Positions 25,674 to 33,062 of a stretch of DNA of 36,055 nt are shown piece by piece. This stretch comes from Lactobacillus sp. Its GTDB lineage: Bacteria; Bacillota; Bacilli; Lactobacillales; Lactobacillaceae. Within the stretch, counting starts at the first letter, position 1. Each line of letters opens with the position of its first letter. The notes beneath the pieces are model-generated. The model was given only the letters and a program-made list of their open reading frames with translations. It made no database searches and was not told the origin of the DNA. The stretch lies in the NCBI GenBank assembly GCA_022651245.1, contig JALCQM010000029.1:1-36055 (forward strand). Direction: 5' to 3'. Made by a program: the position numbers and the translations under genes.

Positions 25674-27011
25674 ATGAACCAATTCAAACAATACGCGCTG
25701 AACGCCGGTGTGCTCTCTGGTTTAGAGAACATGCAGATCACGACGCCGACCCCGATCCAGGAGCGGGTGATCCCAGCTGTTTTGCGCGGTGAAAGTGTCA
25801 TCGGCCAAAGCCAAACCGGTTCTGGCAAAACGCACGCCTTTTTGGTGCCGATCTTATCGCGGATCGCGCCGGATAAAGACCAGGTCCAAGCCGTGATCAC
25901 AGCGCCTAGCCGCGAACTGGCGACGCAGATCTATACGGTGGCGACCACCTTGGCGGCAGACTTGCCAGAAGTCCGGATCCAACGCTATGTTGGCGGGACG
26001 GATAAGGCCAAGCAAATGGATAAGTTGCAGCATCAACAACCACACATCGTGATCGGCACGCCGGGACGTGTGTTAGACTTGATCCGTTCTGGGGCGCTAG
26101 CGGCGCATACCGCCACGACGTTCGTGGTCGATGAAGCGGATATGACGCTCGATATGGGCTTTTTGCCCGCTGTGGATAGCATCGCGGCGACCTTTCCTAA
26201 GGCGCTGCAAATGCTGGTGTTTTCGGCGACGATCCCGCAAAAACTACAGCCATTCTTAAAGAAGTACATGGCTAATCCGACGGTCATTGAGATCCGGCCA
26301 CAAAGCGTGATCGCCGACACTGTGGACAACTGGTTGATCGCGGCTAAGGGGCGAGATAAGAACCAAATGATCTATCAACTCCTGACGATCGGCCAGCCAT
26401 TTTTGGTGTTGATCTTTGCCAACACCAAGACCAGTGTTGACCACATTCATCAATATTTGACGGATCAAGGCTTAACCGTGGCCAAAATTCATGGGGGAAT
26501 CCCACCGCGTGAACGCAAGCGCGTGATGAAAGACGTCGCCGCCTTGAAGTATCAGTATGTGGTGGCGACCGATCTAGCCGCTCGGGGGATCGATATCAAA
26601 GGGGTGTCGCACGTGATCAACGCCGAGATCCCTAGCGATAACGAGTTCTTCATTCACCGGGTGGGGCGGACCGGGCGTAATGGCATGTCCGGGATCGCGA
26701 TCACGCTATATGCCCCGGGCCAAGAAGAGCAAATCGCCGAGTTAGAGCATTTAGGGATCCATTTCACCCCTAAGGCGATCAAAAACGGTGAGATCGTTGA
26801 TTCTTATGACCGTAATCGCCGCACGACTCGCAAGGCCAAGGAAGATCCGCGTTCCTTAGCGATTCGGGGGCTAGCGAAAAAAGAACAGAAAAAGCATATG
26901 CCAGGTTACAAGAAGAAGATTCAAAAGGCGATCGCAACGGAGCGGCGTAAGAATTCGCGGATTAAAAAACGTGAAGAAATGCGTGCGGCACGCAAAGCAA
27001 AGAAGTCGTAA
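25674..27011 (+). CDS. cshB: DEAD-box RNA helicase (CshB-like)
   Basis: This 445-residue ATP-dependent RNA helicase contains all core motifs: Q motif (TPIQERVIPAVL), motif I SQTGSGKT, Ia PSRELATQ, TPGR, II DEAD, III SAT, then the second RecA domain with DLAARGID and HRVGRTGR. The C-terminus from about residue 375 is strongly basic (KK/KKIQKA/RRKNSRIKKREE), suiting RNA binding. The length and basic tail resemble B. subtilis CshB more than CshA, but the symbol is tentative. AGGAGG precedes ATG at 25674. It follows the DHH gene by 27 bases. Confidence 0.9.
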   Translation: MNQFKQYALNAGVLSGLENMQITTPTPIQERVIPAVLRGESVIGQSQTGSGKTHAFLVPILSRIAPDKDQVQAVITAPSRELATQIYTVATTLAADLPEVRIQRYVGGTDKAKQMDKLQHQQPHIVIGTPGRVLDLIRSGALAAHTATTFVVDEADMTLDMGFLPAVDSIAATFPKALQMLVFSATIPQKLQPFLKKYMANPTVIEIRPQSVIADTVDNWLIAAKGRDKNQMIYQLLTIGQPFLVLIFANTKTSVDHIHQYLTDQGLTVAKIHGGIPPRERKRVMKDVAALKYQYVVATDLAARGIDIKGVSHVINAEIPSDNEFFIHRVGRTGRNGMSGIAITLYAPGQEEQIAELEHLGIHFTPKAIKNGEIVDSYDRNRRTTRKAKEDPRSLAIRGLAKKEQKKHMPGYKKKIQKAIATERRKNSRIKKREEMRAARKAKKS

Positions 27012-27035
27012 CAAGGTAGACGGGGAGGCGCGCTC

Positions 27036-27929
27036 ATGGTCAATGCGGAGTTGTTATTTCCAGATTGGGAAGGATTGAAGCCCCAACGGCGGCAGTTTAT
27101 TTTCGAACAGTTAACGCGGTATTTTCTCAGTCCGTTATTGTCAGTTGACCAATTGAAGCCGGTGGCGGTGAATTATTTTGGTCAAACGCTGAATACCTTT
27201 GATGCGTTGATCGGTGGTGAATGGTTACGGTTTATCCCCGGGCGACAAACGGTCACCTTAGGGGTCGACCGCACGGCCCCGGCGATTGCCGCGTTACTGG
27301 ATCAACTGCCAGCAGGGGAATTGAGCCCTCAGCGACAGGTGATGATGCCACCGATGCTGGTGGCCCGCCAAGCGGTGCCGGTCAATGAAGAAGTCATCGG
27401 CCAAGTCAACTTGTTGACGCAAGTCTTTAAAGGCAACCATTTTGCCTATGTGCCGTATAAACCGACCGTATTGGCGTTGTTGCACCCAACAGTGACCAGC
27501 GTCGACCCTGAGGCCCAGCCAACTTGGGCGCCAGTTCTCGCCTCTGGCCGGGTGCGGTTAATTCAAGCCAGCGCCCACCACTACCAAGTCCGGTTGCAGC
27601 ATGATTGGGACCAAGCCGGGTTGACGAAGGCGCTCGGTGGTTTTGGGTTTAGCCTGCCAACGGAAGATCAGTATGAGTACTTGCAAGGTGGCGGTTTTGA
27701 CCAACTCTTTTCCTGGGGGAATCAGCGCCTCAAGACGTTGCCGGCGTACTTACCGAATCGATTTGGCCTGACCATCCCCACGCACGCCGCCGTGCCAGAA
27801 CTCGTTGCCGAAGGGGTGACGAAGCGCGGAGACGGGTTGTTGGGCTGGTCACCATTCTACCGTGCCGCGCAACCTGCCGCATTTGCAGACCACACCTATC
27901 GTAAGGTCGCCGTCGTCAGTTTAGACTAG
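27036..27929 (+). CDS. SUMF1/FGE-like protein lacking cysteine
   Basis: This 297-residue protein is of unknown function. Its C-terminal half contains a segment (FSLPTEDQYEYLQGGG then LFSWGN, about residues 208-230) that matches the RLPTEAEWEYAARGG...PWGN signature of formylglycine-generating enzyme/SUMF1-like C-type lectin folds. The N-terminal 190 residues are not recognised. There is no cysteine anywhere, so it cannot use the copper-binding cysteine pair of true formylglycine-generating enzymes; a structural or binding role is more likely. There is no signal peptide. ATG at 27036 has GGGGAGG upstream and lies 24 bases from the helicase gene, so it is probably in the same operon. The alaS promoter follows. 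Confidence 0.7.
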   Translation: MVNAELLFPDWEGLKPQRRQFIFEQLTRYFLSPLLSVDQLKPVAVNYFGQTLNTFDALIGGEWLRFIPGRQTVTLGVDRTAPAIAALLDQLPAGELSPQRQVMMPPMLVARQAVPVNEEVIGQVNLLTQVFKGNHFAYVPYKPTVLALLHPTVTSVDPEAQPTWAPVLASGRVRLIQASAHHYQVRLQHDWDQAGLTKALGGFGFSLPTEDQYEYLQGGGFDQLFSWGNQRLKTLPAYLPNRFGLTIPTHAAVPELVAEGVTKRGDGLLGWSPFYRAAQPAAFADHTYRKVAVVSLD

Positions 27930-27944
27930 TTCAGCCGGCTGAGG

Positions 27945-27973
27945 TTGACAGCAGTCGGCAGGGTTCGTATAAT
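27945..27973 (+). promoter_or_regulatory. Consensus promoter of the alaS T-box transcript
   Basis: TTGACA (27945-27950) and TATAAT (27968-27973) match the sigma-A consensus in every base, with 17-base spacing. Confidence 0.92.
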
Positions 27974-27979
27974 TAGCAA

Positions 27980-28168
27980 CCGTTAGGATATGCGGTTAAG
28001 TGGGCACTCATACAGAAAGCAACGGCGTGCTGAGAGCGTTGCGACCCCGACTTAGCTTGTGCTCCCTGATGCATAATTGAACACGTTAATGAAGAGGTAT
28101 ACGATCAACATCGTTGCAAACAAGGTGGTACCGCGCGTCAGCGTCCTTGGATTGCAGCGGTGTTTTTA
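27980..28168 (+). promoter_or_regulatory. T-box riboswitch controlling alaS
   Basis: The T-box sequence AAGGTGGTACCGCG is at 28122-28135. ACCGC (28130-28134) can pair with GCGGT (28157-28161) before TTTTT, forming the terminator that competes with the antiterminator. Upstream, GGGCAC near 28002-28007 pairs with GTGCTC near 28059-28064 as the base of stem I, with an inner GCAACG/CGTTGC helix. GCT at 28055-28057 is a candidate alanine specifier, not certain. Uncharged tRNA-Ala should turn the gene on. Confidence 0.88.
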
Positions 28169-28201
28169 TATGCCGTGAGAAAAAATCTTTAGGAGGCCGC
28201 T

Positions 28202-30844
28202 ATGAAGCAGCTTAATAGTGCAGAGATCCGCCAGATGTTCCTTGATTTCTTCAAGTCCAAAGGGCACGATGTTGAACCCAGTGCCAGTTTGATCCCCGTA
28301 AATGACCCGACGTTATTGTGGATCAACTCAGGGGTCGCGACCTTAAAAAAGTATTTTGATGGCAGCGTTGTGCCTAAGAACCCGCGGATCACGAACGCGC
28401 AAAAATCCATTCGTACCAACGATATTGAAAACGTCGGTAAAACAGCGCGCCACCTGACATTTTTCGAAATGCTCGGGAATTTCTCCGTCGGCGATTACTT
28501 CAAGGCTGAAGTGATTCCGTGGGCGTGGGAGTTTTTGACGTCCGATCAGTGGTTGGGGCTGGATCAAGACAAGCTATACGTTACGGTTTACCCGAAAGAT
28601 ACCGAAGCGCGCCGTATTTGGCATGAAGTGGTCGGCTTGGCCAACGAGCGAATCTTTGATGTGGAAGACAATTTCTGGGATATCGGTGAAGGCCCTTGTG
28701 GCCCCGACTCCGAGATCTTCTTTGACCGTGGGCAAAGCTTCAACGATATTGCCGAAGATGATCCAGAGAACTATCCTGGCGGTGAAAACGAGCGCTATGA
28801 AGAGATCTGGAACCTGGTGTTCTCCGAGTTTAACCACTTGCCAGACGGGCGCTATGTCGAACAGCCGCATAAAAACATTGATACGGGGATGGGCCTAGAG
28901 CGGTTAGTCTCGGTGATCCAAGGCACCCGGACCAACTTCGAAACCGACTTATTCATGCCAATCATCCAAAAAACCGAGGCCTTATCCGCCGGCAAGCATT
29001 ACAACGCCAACGCGCAAGATGACGTGTCTTTCAAGATCATCGCGGACCATGCGCGGACGGTCACGTTTGCCATCGGGGATGGCGCTTTGCCATCCAACGA
29101 AGGCCGCGGGTATGTCCTGCGGCGGTTGATCCGGCGGGCGGTGTTGAACGGCAAAAAGTTGGGCATCGAAACCGACTTTTTGTACCAATTGGTGCCGATC
29201 GTCGGCGAGATCATGCAAAGCTATTACCCTGAGGTTTTGAAGAATCAGGCGTTCATCCAAAAGGTGATCCGCTCTGAAGAAGCGCGCTTCCGTGAAACGC
29301 TCGATGCCGGGGTCGCGCTGTTGAATCAAACCATTGCGGACTTGAAGCAAAAAGGCGAAACCGCCGTTCCCGGCGCAACGGCCTTCAAGTTGTTCGATAC
29401 TTTTGGCTTCCCGGTCGAAATGACCCAAGAACTCGCCGAAGATGACGGCTTGACCGTGGATATGGACGGTTACCAAGCCAACATGGCCGCGCAACGTGAA
29501 CGGGCGCGGGCGGCGCGCGGTGACGCCCAGTCGATGGGGAGTCAAGATAAGCTGTTGATGGGGATCGAAACCGCTAGCCACTTCACCGGCTGGACGACGA
29601 CCGAAAACCAGGCGGTCTTGAAGGACTTGATCGTGGACGACGCCTTAGTGGAAGTGGCGACTGCCGGCGTGGCGCAGCTGATTTTTGATCAGACGCCGTT
29701 TTATGCGGAAATGGGTGGCCAAGTGGCTGACCACGGCGAGATCGTGGCGGCAGACGGTGCCGTGGTCGCGCGGGTGACAGATGTTCAGCACGCCCCGAAT
29801 GGGCAAAACTTACACACGGTCGACGTGGAAGGCACGCTGAAAAAAGGCGAAACTTACACGCTGAAGGTGGCGTTGGAACGGCGCAAGAAGGTGTCGATGA
29901 ACCATACGGCGACCCATTTGCTCGATACGGCGCTACGGCAGGTGCTTGGCGACCACACGCATCAAGCAGGGTCGTTGGTGGAGCCGAACTATTTGCGGTT
30001 TGACTTTACTAATTTTGGGCAGGTCACCGACGAGCAGCTCACCCAAATCGAGCAGATCGTCAATACCCAGATCTGGCGCGCTTTGCCGATCACCTGGAAG
30101 GAGATGCCGTTAGCAGACGCCAAAAAAGAAGGCGCCATTGCCATGTTCGGTGACAAGTATGGCGATACCGTGCGGGTCGTGACCATTGGGGACTTCAACA
30201 AGGAATTCGATGGGGGGACGCATCCGGACAATACCAGTGCCTTAGGCTTGTTCAAGATCACAGGGGAAAGTGGTATCGGCGCTGGCGTTCGCCGCATCGA
30301 GGCGGTCACCGCTAAGGAAGCCTTCGAATACTTGAACCACCAAGAGGCTTTGTTAAACCAAGTGGCAGCAGCGGTCAAGAGTGAGCAACTCGATACCGTG
30401 CCAGCCAAAGTAATGAGCCTCCAAGCAGACCTCAAGGCGAGTCAAAAACAAGTTGAAGCCTTGCAAGCAAAGTTGGCGGCACAAGCGGCGAGTGGGTTGT
30501 TTGATTCTGCGACGCAAGTGGGCCAGTACACGTTGATCAAGGCGGAGCTGAAAGTCGCCGGCATGAACGAACTGCGTCAATTAGCCGATCAATGGAAGGA
30601 AAAAGGCGCCTCCGACGTCTTAGTCCTGGCCACAGCGGCCAAAGGCAAAGCCAACTTGATGGTGGCGGTGAGCGCCGAGGCCATCAAGCAAGGGGTCAAG
30701 GCAGGCGATTTGATCAAAGCGATCGCCCCTAAGGTTCAAGGTGGCGGCGGTGGTCGTCCCGATTTGGCTCAGGCTGGGGGAAAAGACCCTGCTGGGATCC
30801 CTGCAGCGTTGGCAGAAGCGGTCACAGTTTTGGCGGCTAAATAA
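28202..30844 (+). CDS. alaS: Alanyl-tRNA synthetase
   Basis: This 880-residue class II synthetase charges tRNA-Ala. The catalytic core (NSAEIRQMFLDFFKSKGH, the RITNAQKSIRTNDIENVG block and the GMGLERL motif) is followed by the tRNA-recognition domain, the editing domain with H568-x3-H572 (HTATH) and the C-terminal DHHA1-type C-Ala domain with a coiled-coil stretch (about 725-765). The usual CGGTH zinc-ligand motif of the editing site reads DGGTH here (D670, H674), so one expected cysteine ligand is aspartate. Everything else looks complete. ATG at 28202 follows TAGGAGG. The T-box upstream controls it. Confidence 0.97.
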   Translation: MKQLNSAEIRQMFLDFFKSKGHDVEPSASLIPVNDPTLLWINSGVATLKKYFDGSVVPKNPRITNAQKSIRTNDIENVGKTARHLTFFEMLGNFSVGDYFKAEVIPWAWEFLTSDQWLGLDQDKLYVTVYPKDTEARRIWHEVVGLANERIFDVEDNFWDIGEGPCGPDSEIFFDRGQSFNDIAEDDPENYPGGENERYEEIWNLVFSEFNHLPDGRYVEQPHKNIDTGMGLERLVSVIQGTRTNFETDLFMPIIQKTEALSAGKHYNANAQDDVSFKIIADHARTVTFAIGDGALPSNEGRGYVLRRLIRRAVLNGKKLGIETDFLYQLVPIVGEIMQSYYPEVLKNQAFIQKVIRSEEARFRETLDAGVALLNQTIADLKQKGETAVPGATAFKLFDTFGFPVEMTQELAEDDGLTVDMDGYQANMAAQRERARAARGDAQSMGSQDKLLMGIETASHFTGWTTTENQAVLKDLIVDDALVEVATAGVAQLIFDQTPFYAEMGGQVADHGEIVAADGAVVARVTDVQHAPNGQNLHTVDVEGTLKKGETYTLKVALERRKKVSMNHTATHLLDTALRQVLGDHTHQAGSLVEPNYLRFDFTNFGQVTDEQLTQIEQIVNTQIWRALPITWKEMPLADAKKEGAIAMFGDKYGDTVRVVTIGDFNKEFDGGTHPDNTSALGLFKITGESGIGAGVRRIEAVTAKEAFEYLNHQEALLNQVAAAVKSEQLDTVPAKVMSLQADLKASQKQVEALQAKLAAQAASGLFDSATQVGQYTLIKAELKVAGMNELRQLADQWKEKGASDVLVLATAAKGKANLMVAVSAEAIKQGVKAGDLIKAIAPKVQGGGGGRPDLAQAGGKDPAGIPAALAEAVTVLAAK

Positions 30845-30899
30845 GTGGAATTGGCCTAGGCTTGGCCTGGGTAAATGCCGTGAAGACATTTTAGTTTGA

Positions 30900-30928
30900 T
30901 TGTACTTTGCTGACTTTTCAAGTAGAAT
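30900..30928 (+). promoter_or_regulatory. Promoter of ireB-ruvX-DUF1292
   Basis: TTGTAC (30900-30905) and TAGAAT (30923-30928) are 17 bases apart. Confidence 0.55.
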
Positions 30929-30962
30929 AATAGGTGAATTGGACAGAATAGAGGTGTTAGGA

Positions 30963-31223
30963 ATGAGCACATTAGATCAAACCGTCCACTTTGATTTTCG
31001 CGATAACGACCCGAAAAATGTTCATGAAACATTAGAAACGGTGTATAACTCGCTGGAGGAGAAGGGCTACAACCCAATTAACCAGATCGTCGGTTACCTG
31101 ATTTCTGGCGATCCGGCGTATATCCCGCGGTATAACGATGCCCGTAACTTGATCCGCAAGCACGAACGCGACGAGATCATCGAGGAGCTCGTTCGTAACT
31201 ATCTCGGCAAGGAGAAAGCTTAA
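30963..31223 (+). CDS. ireB: IreB family regulatory phosphoprotein (UPF0297/DUF965)
   Basis: This 86-residue cytosolic protein belongs to the IreB/YrzL family (previously DUF965/UPF0297). In Enterococcus, IreB is phosphorylated by the PASTA kinase IreK and affects cephalosporin resistance. The [45 protein letters not shown]-type region, shown here at residues 10-54, is highly conserved. I choose ATG at 30963, supported by GAGGTG at 30950-30955, over an upstream frame beginning at 30900. Its stop overlaps the ruvX start (TAATG). The ireB-ruvX-DUF1292 cluster is standard after alaS. Confidence 0.95.
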   Translation: MSTLDQTVHFDFRDNDPKNVHETLETVYNSLEEKGYNPINQIVGYLISGDPAYIPRYNDARNLIRKHERDEIIEELVRNYLGKEKA

Positions 31224-31654
31224 TGCGCCTAATGGGGTTAGACGTTGGGTCAAGAACCGTTGGGGTCGCTTTGAGTGATCCTTTAGGCTGGACGGCCCAA
31301 GGCCTCGAAATTATCCGGATCAATGAGGATAAAGGGGAGTTTGGCTTGGATCGGGTGGCGGAGATCGTCAAAGACTATGCGGTCACCGGATTCGTTTGCG
31401 GATTGCCGAAGAATATGAACAATACGTTAGGCCCTCGAGCTGAGAAGGCCCGAGAATATGGGGCGATGCTTGAAGAACGGTTTGGCTTACCGGTCGATTT
31501 TACGGATGAGCGCTTGACGACCGTCGAAGCGTCGCGGATGCTGATCGAAGAGGCGGATGCTAGCCGGAAACGGCAAAAGCAAGTGATCGATAAGCTAGCC
31601 GCACAGATGATCCTACAAAACTATTTGGACCAAAAGGGTCGCTTGACCCGCTGA
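31223..31654 (+). CDS. ruvX: RuvX/YqgF Holliday junction resolvase-like nuclease
   Basis: This 143-residue protein has the RNase H-like fold of YqgF. It shows the first acidic residue in [15 protein letters not shown], the [22 protein letters not shown] block and the [13 protein letters not shown] block. The family is implicated in pre-16S rRNA 5' end processing and in Holliday junction resolution. ATG at 31223 overlaps the ireB stop, which points to translational coupling. The length is normal. Confidence 0.95.
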   Translation: MRLMGLDVGSRTVGVALSDPLGWTAQGLEIIRINEDKGEFGLDRVAEIVKDYAVTGFVCGLPKNMNNTLGPRAEKAREYGAMLEERFGLPVDFTDERLTTVEASRMLIEEADASRKRQKQVIDKLAAQMILQNYLDQKGRLTR

Positions 31655-31674
31655 TTTGCTGATAGGAGGCAACT

Positions 31675-31986
31675 ATGGCAGAACAAGAAGACTTGCATCC
31701 AGCTGAAGATGAACAGCTGATCACCTTGATCGACGACAAGGGTAACGAAGAGCTATACCGCGTCTTGTTTACCTTTGATTCTGAAGACTATCACAAGAGC
31801 TACGTTTTGTTGTATCCGCAAAGCGATAGTGACAACGATGAACTCGATATTCAAGCGTTCTCCTTCACGCCTGATGAGAATGGGGACGCCAGTCAAGGCG
31901 ACTTGTTCCCGATCGAAGATGACGACGAATGGCAAATGGTCGAAGAAGTCCTCAATACCTTCTTAGGCGATGAAGACGCCGAGTGA
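31675..31986 (+). CDS. DUF1292 family protein (YrzB-like)
   Basis: This 103-residue, strongly acidic protein matches the DUF1292 family: ITLIDDKGNEELYRVLFTFDSEDYHKSYVLLYP, then DIQAFSFTPDE and a C-terminal DDDEWQMVEEVLNTFL. The function is unknown. ATG at 31675 follows AGGAGG. It is the third gene of the conserved ireB-ruvX-DUF1292 cluster and is followed by the hairpin repeat at 32034, which probably ends the transcript. Confidence 0.93.
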   Translation: MAEQEDLHPAEDEQLITLIDDKGNEELYRVLFTFDSEDYHKSYVLLYPQSDSDNDELDIQAFSFTPDENGDASQGDLFPIEDDDEWQMVEEVLNTFLGDEDAE

Positions 31987-32033
31987 TTTCACTTAGTTGC
32001 GGCTGAGCTTAGTGCAAAGCCCAAAACATGCGT

Positions 32034-32077
32034 GCCTTCGCACCACGATTCAATCAATGAATCGCGGTGCGAAGGCG
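32034..32077 (+). repeat. Dispersed hairpin repeat, copy b (after the DUF1292 gene)
   Basis: GCCTTCGCACC (32034-32044) pairs with GGTGCGAAGGC (32066-32076). After one A-C mismatch, CGATTCA (32046-32052) pairs with TGAATCG (32058-32064) around ATCAA. GTTTGTGTTT follows, so it may terminate transcription. Confidence 0.8.
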
Positions 32078-32151
32078 TTTGTGTTTCTGGCCGCGATGGG
32101 ATAAGGCGCGCCGCGTGCGGATGTCTCGTCTCTAGCTTTTTTCGCGTTGCC

Positions 32152-32180
32152 TTTCATGGTAGAATGATTATCGGTATACA
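32152..32180 (+). promoter_or_regulatory. Likely promoter of zapA-cvpA
   Basis: TTTCAT (32152-32157) and TATACA (32175-32180) are 17 bases apart, just before GAGGAGG at 32184-32190. The -35 box is poor. Confidence 0.4.
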
Positions 32181-32197
32181 ATTGAGGAGGCAGTGTT

Positions 32198-32443
32198 GTG
32201 ACAGAGCAGAAGCGGCGGTTTAAGGCCGAAATAGCAGGTAAGACCTATACGATCATTGGCCCCGGAACGACCGAACACTTCCAAGCCACGACGGCGTTGC
32301 TCAACCAACAACTGGCCCAGATTCAGAAGCTTTCGCCAGAGTTGAGCCTACAAGATGCGGCCGTGTTATTAGCTTTCAATGCGTTGTCCGATCAAGTGAC
32401 GGCGCAGGCGGCTCGGCAGCTAGAGGAACGCGAGGAAGAATAA
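32198..32443 (+). CDS. zapA: Cell division protein ZapA
   Basis: This 81-residue protein is of ZapA length. ZapA binds FtsZ and bundles its filaments at mid-cell. The N-terminal beta strand region (KRRFKAEIAGKTYTIIG) and the long C-terminal helix (DAAVLLAFNALSDQVTAQAARQLEEREEE) are typical. The start is GTG at 32198, seven bases after GAGGAGG. Its stop overlaps the start of the CvpA-like gene, and the zapA-cvpA-mutS2-trxA order is the standard Firmicutes arrangement. Confidence 0.9.
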   Translation: MTEQKRRFKAEIAGKTYTIIGPGTTEHFQATTALLNQQLAQIQKLSPELSLQDAAVLLAFNALSDQVTAQAARQLEEREEE

Positions 32444-32982
32444 TGGTATCGTTGATCATCCTGGCCCTGTTCGCGTATTGTTTTTATTCTGGCGCGCGCC
32501 GGGGAATGTGGTTACAGCTGGTTCACGTGGTGGGCTATCTTTTGAGTCTAGGCTTAGCGTGGGCGACTTATCAGCCGTTAGGAGTCGTCATGGCGCAGTG
32601 GGTGCCTTACCCGAGTGCGACGGAACAAAGCCAGTTTGTCTTTTTCACCAATCAAGTGGGGTTGACCTTAGACCATGGGTTTTATAATGGGGTCGCGTTT
32701 GTCTTCATGTTGGGGATCGGCTGGTTGGTCACGCGGTTTGTGGCGTTGTGGTTCCATAACCTCACGTATCGCACAGGCGACCGGCAGATGAGCTTACTGA
32801 TCGGTGGGGGCTTGAACTTTTTGATGGGCTATTTGTTCATTTTCTTAGTGCTGTATCTGTTGGCACTGATCCCAGTCGCATCGATCCAAGACATGTTGGC
32901 GCATTCGGCCATTGCCCGTTCGATCGTGCGGTATACGCCGGGCTTGACCAATCTGTTCACCACATTATGGATCGCAAAATAA
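32443..32982 (+). CDS. cvpA: CvpA family membrane protein
   Basis: This 179-residue integral membrane protein has four hydrophobic segments (about residues 1-17, 26-50, 80-105 and 122-150), as in the CvpA family first linked to colicin V production in E. coli. The position between zapA and mutS2 is the usual one. The biochemical role is not established. ATG at 32443 overlaps the zapA stop (TAATGG), so it is translationally coupled. No terminator is seen between it and mutS2. Confidence 0.88.
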   Translation: MVSLIILALFAYCFYSGARRGMWLQLVHVVGYLLSLGLAWATYQPLGVVMAQWVPYPSATEQSQFVFFTNQVGLTLDHGFYNGVAFVFMLGIGWLVTRFVALWFHNLTYRTGDRQMSLLIGGGLNFLMGYLFIFLVLYLLALIPVASIQDMLAHSAIARSIVRYTPGLTNLFTTLWIAK

Positions 32983-33062
32983 ACGTTAATCATCAACGGC
33001 GGCTATGCTTGGGGTAGACTCATGGCATCAGACGTCGTTTCTTTTTGGATTAGGAGGTAGGC

